Positions 62,425 to 64,000 of a stretch of DNA of 64,000 bases are shown piece by piece; within the stretch, counting starts at the first letter, position 1; every line of letters starts with the position of its first letter. Source of the DNA: Lumbricus terrestris (lineage: Eukaryota; Annelida; Clitellata; Crassiclitellata; Lumbricidae); assembly GCA_949752735.1 (NCBI GenBank), contig OX457037.1, positions 14,149,932 to 14,213,931 on the forward strand. The letters are read 5' to 3'. The notes under the pieces were generated by a model that was given only the letters and a program-made list of their open reading frames with translations, searched no databases and was not told the origin of the DNA. Made by a program: the position numbers and the translations under genes.

Positions 62425-64000
62425 AGCATATAGGACTCACAGTTGCACTATTAGACACCAAACTGATATAATTTTCATTACTCTTGACTAATCAGCAATA
62501 AAACAAGTTGAAATGTAGGCCTATATGAGCAATATAAGGGGCCACCCATAAATGACGTCACGCAATTTAGGACGATTTTTGACCCCGAATCCCCTCGTTA
62601 CACGTCGTGAATGCCTTGACGTAGTGCCTATATTCTTAAAGATGTCGACTCTGCAACAGCACCCAGACTATGATCACAGGACACTATTCGTACTGCCTTG
62701 CTTAACAGTCTTCTTGTCAAAAGCTTGCTATAGCTTCATGATTGTGCTCTTCGACATCCTGTAAAGGCCATGGTGGATCTTTGTTCAGGAGCGGTCTTAA
62801 TAATGGTTGCGAAGTTCACGCTCAGCTGTGTCCTTTACAACTTTGACAGCACGAAACAATTTCTCAACTGAGAGGTATGTTTGGTCACATGACCATTGAT
62901 TGGCTGGCTTAACTATAGCCAGTCATTGCTGATATCCAACAGTCAGAACAGAGTGTTTGTCTCTGGGTCAGTTAAGTTCGTTAAGGTTGTATCGTGAGCA
63001 ACTTGTTTGAAGGCAGGACCTATCGAAACTTGTAGATGGTCTCAGGCATGCAGTGGTGTTACTGACAATCGAGTCGCTAATTCTTGTTATCATTGGGTTT
63101 TTGCTCAAAAGTACACATGGAACAATTTCTTTCATGAGGTACCACCAGTGTGAAAATTGTGGACAAATAGCGGTGTGGGTTGGCCTATGATCCACTAGGA
63201 ATTGGTTTGTGAAAAACATACTCTACTATGGGTCTGTAGGAAAGACTGGAGGGTTGAAACCCCCAACCACCCTGGAGATTCTTGCCCTGGGTACCATCGG
63301 TGGTTGCCAAGTTAATCAATTTCAGTATTGGCAACTGACATTATCAACTTCACTAAAATCAATCATGTCATGGACAAAGCGGGAGATCATCTTGCTGGAG
63401 CATTAGCAAACGACACAGCAGAGCGTGGACTGAAGCTTATATCATACTTCGCAACCATTATTACCGCCGAACCTGAACAGAGATCCTCCATGGCCTTTGC
63501 ACGGTGACAAAGAGCACATGAAGCCATAACAAGCTTTTGACAAGAATACATTAAGCAAGACACTACGAATAAATCTGGGTGCTGTTGCAGAGTCGACATC
63601 TTTAAGAATATAGGCACTATGTCAAGGCATTCACAACAGTCGCATTAATTACTAACATTATGTGAAAAATAGAGATGTGAACCATATGATGTGATGTCTG
63701 CGGTGGGTGCGTATTGGTATTTCATTGGGGACCATCCATAAATGACGTCACGCACCTCGGGGAGAGGCCGGGACACTCATCTGTGACTATTTGTGACAGT
63801 TTCTTACCAGATATCGTATGAATTTTGTGACGACGTGTAACGAGGGGATTCGGGGTCAAAAATCGTCCTAAATTGCGTGACGTCATTTATGGACGGCCCC
63901 TTACATTGCTCATATAGTACATTTTAACTTGTTTTATTGCTGATTAGTCAAGAGTAATGAAAATTATATCAGTTTGGTGTCTAATAGTGCAACTGTGAGT
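62425..64000. repeat. Long imperfect inverted repeat running off the window
   Basis: The left arm 62425-62830 pairs with the right arm 64000-63400. Shared blocks include CTCACAGTTGCACTATTAGA, GACACCAAACTGATATAATT, AAGATGTCGACTCTGCAACA and GGTTGCGAAGT. The centre (about 62830-63400) is unpaired. The right arm holds a whole MITE (63727-63900); the left arm keeps only one end of it. Confidence 0.85.
63727..63900. mobile_element. MITE with TCCATAAATGACGTCACG ends, copy 2
   Basis: Ends CCATCCATAAATGACGTCAC and GTGACGTCATTTATGGACGG with GGGG/CCCC tips, 174 bp. Interior GTGACTATTTGTGACAG and TGTAACGAGGGGATTCGGGG match 10525-10692. A partial third copy is at 62538-62614. Confidence 0.88.

Overview
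The window looks like intronic DNA from a eukaryote, most likely a marine invertebrate. It has split exons, giant introns, microsatellites, non-LTR and LTR retrotransposons, a tRNA-derived SINE and many cut-and-paste DNA transposons. Frequent short palindromic AGGCCT-type words and the families present would suit a deuterostome such as an echinoderm, but I cannot fix the species. There is no sign of bacterial operons, rRNA, CRISPR or phage.

Host gene. Four clean coding exons lie on the minus strand (45001-45188, 29545-29710, 28696-28877, 1823-1988). They encode alternating first and second halves of CUB domains. Splice phases alternate 1-0 then 0-1, and both second-half exons are exactly 166 nt. 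Read 5' to 3' they give two complete CUB domains of a multi-CUB extracellular or membrane protein, with introns of about 15 kb, 0.7 kb and 27 kb. A fifth, broken second-half exon seems to lie at about 48850-45320, split by a nested transposon block.

Intron content. 1-11 kb: inverted repeat copies, a mariner element with a non-LTR 3' remnant inside, two adjacent decayed genes of uncharacterised repetitive families, an internally deleted hAT element, a 161-bp tandem repeat and a ~585-bp tandem repeat. 12-24 kb: non-LTR remnants, a MULE-like element with 9-bp target duplications, nested hAT elements and an RTE-like retrotransposon. 24-28 kb: a telomere-like transposon inside a reverse transcriptase remnant, nested MITEs and another RT pseudogene. 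30-34 kb: a Ty3/gypsy pol split by two transposons. 34-44 kb: mariner-type, hAT and piggyBac-type elements, plus a non-LTR retrotransposon with one frameshift. 45-49 kb: a four-level nest. 50-56.5 kb: a TATG microsatellite invaded by an open-frame non-LTR element and by an LTR element that keeps only integrase; its LTRs carry 22/21-bp repeats. 57-64 kb: hAT, second copies of the telomere-like and MULE-like elements, a SINE, a TAG microsatellite and a long inverted repeat running off the end.

Most boundaries were set by eye from terminal inverted repeats plus exact target site duplications (TSDs), often confirmed by an unoccupied paralogous site in the window. Transposase and RT genes here are nearly all decayed. 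The best preserved frames are the RT at 50779-52501, the RT at 38837-41411 (one frameshift) and the integrase at 53719-55302.
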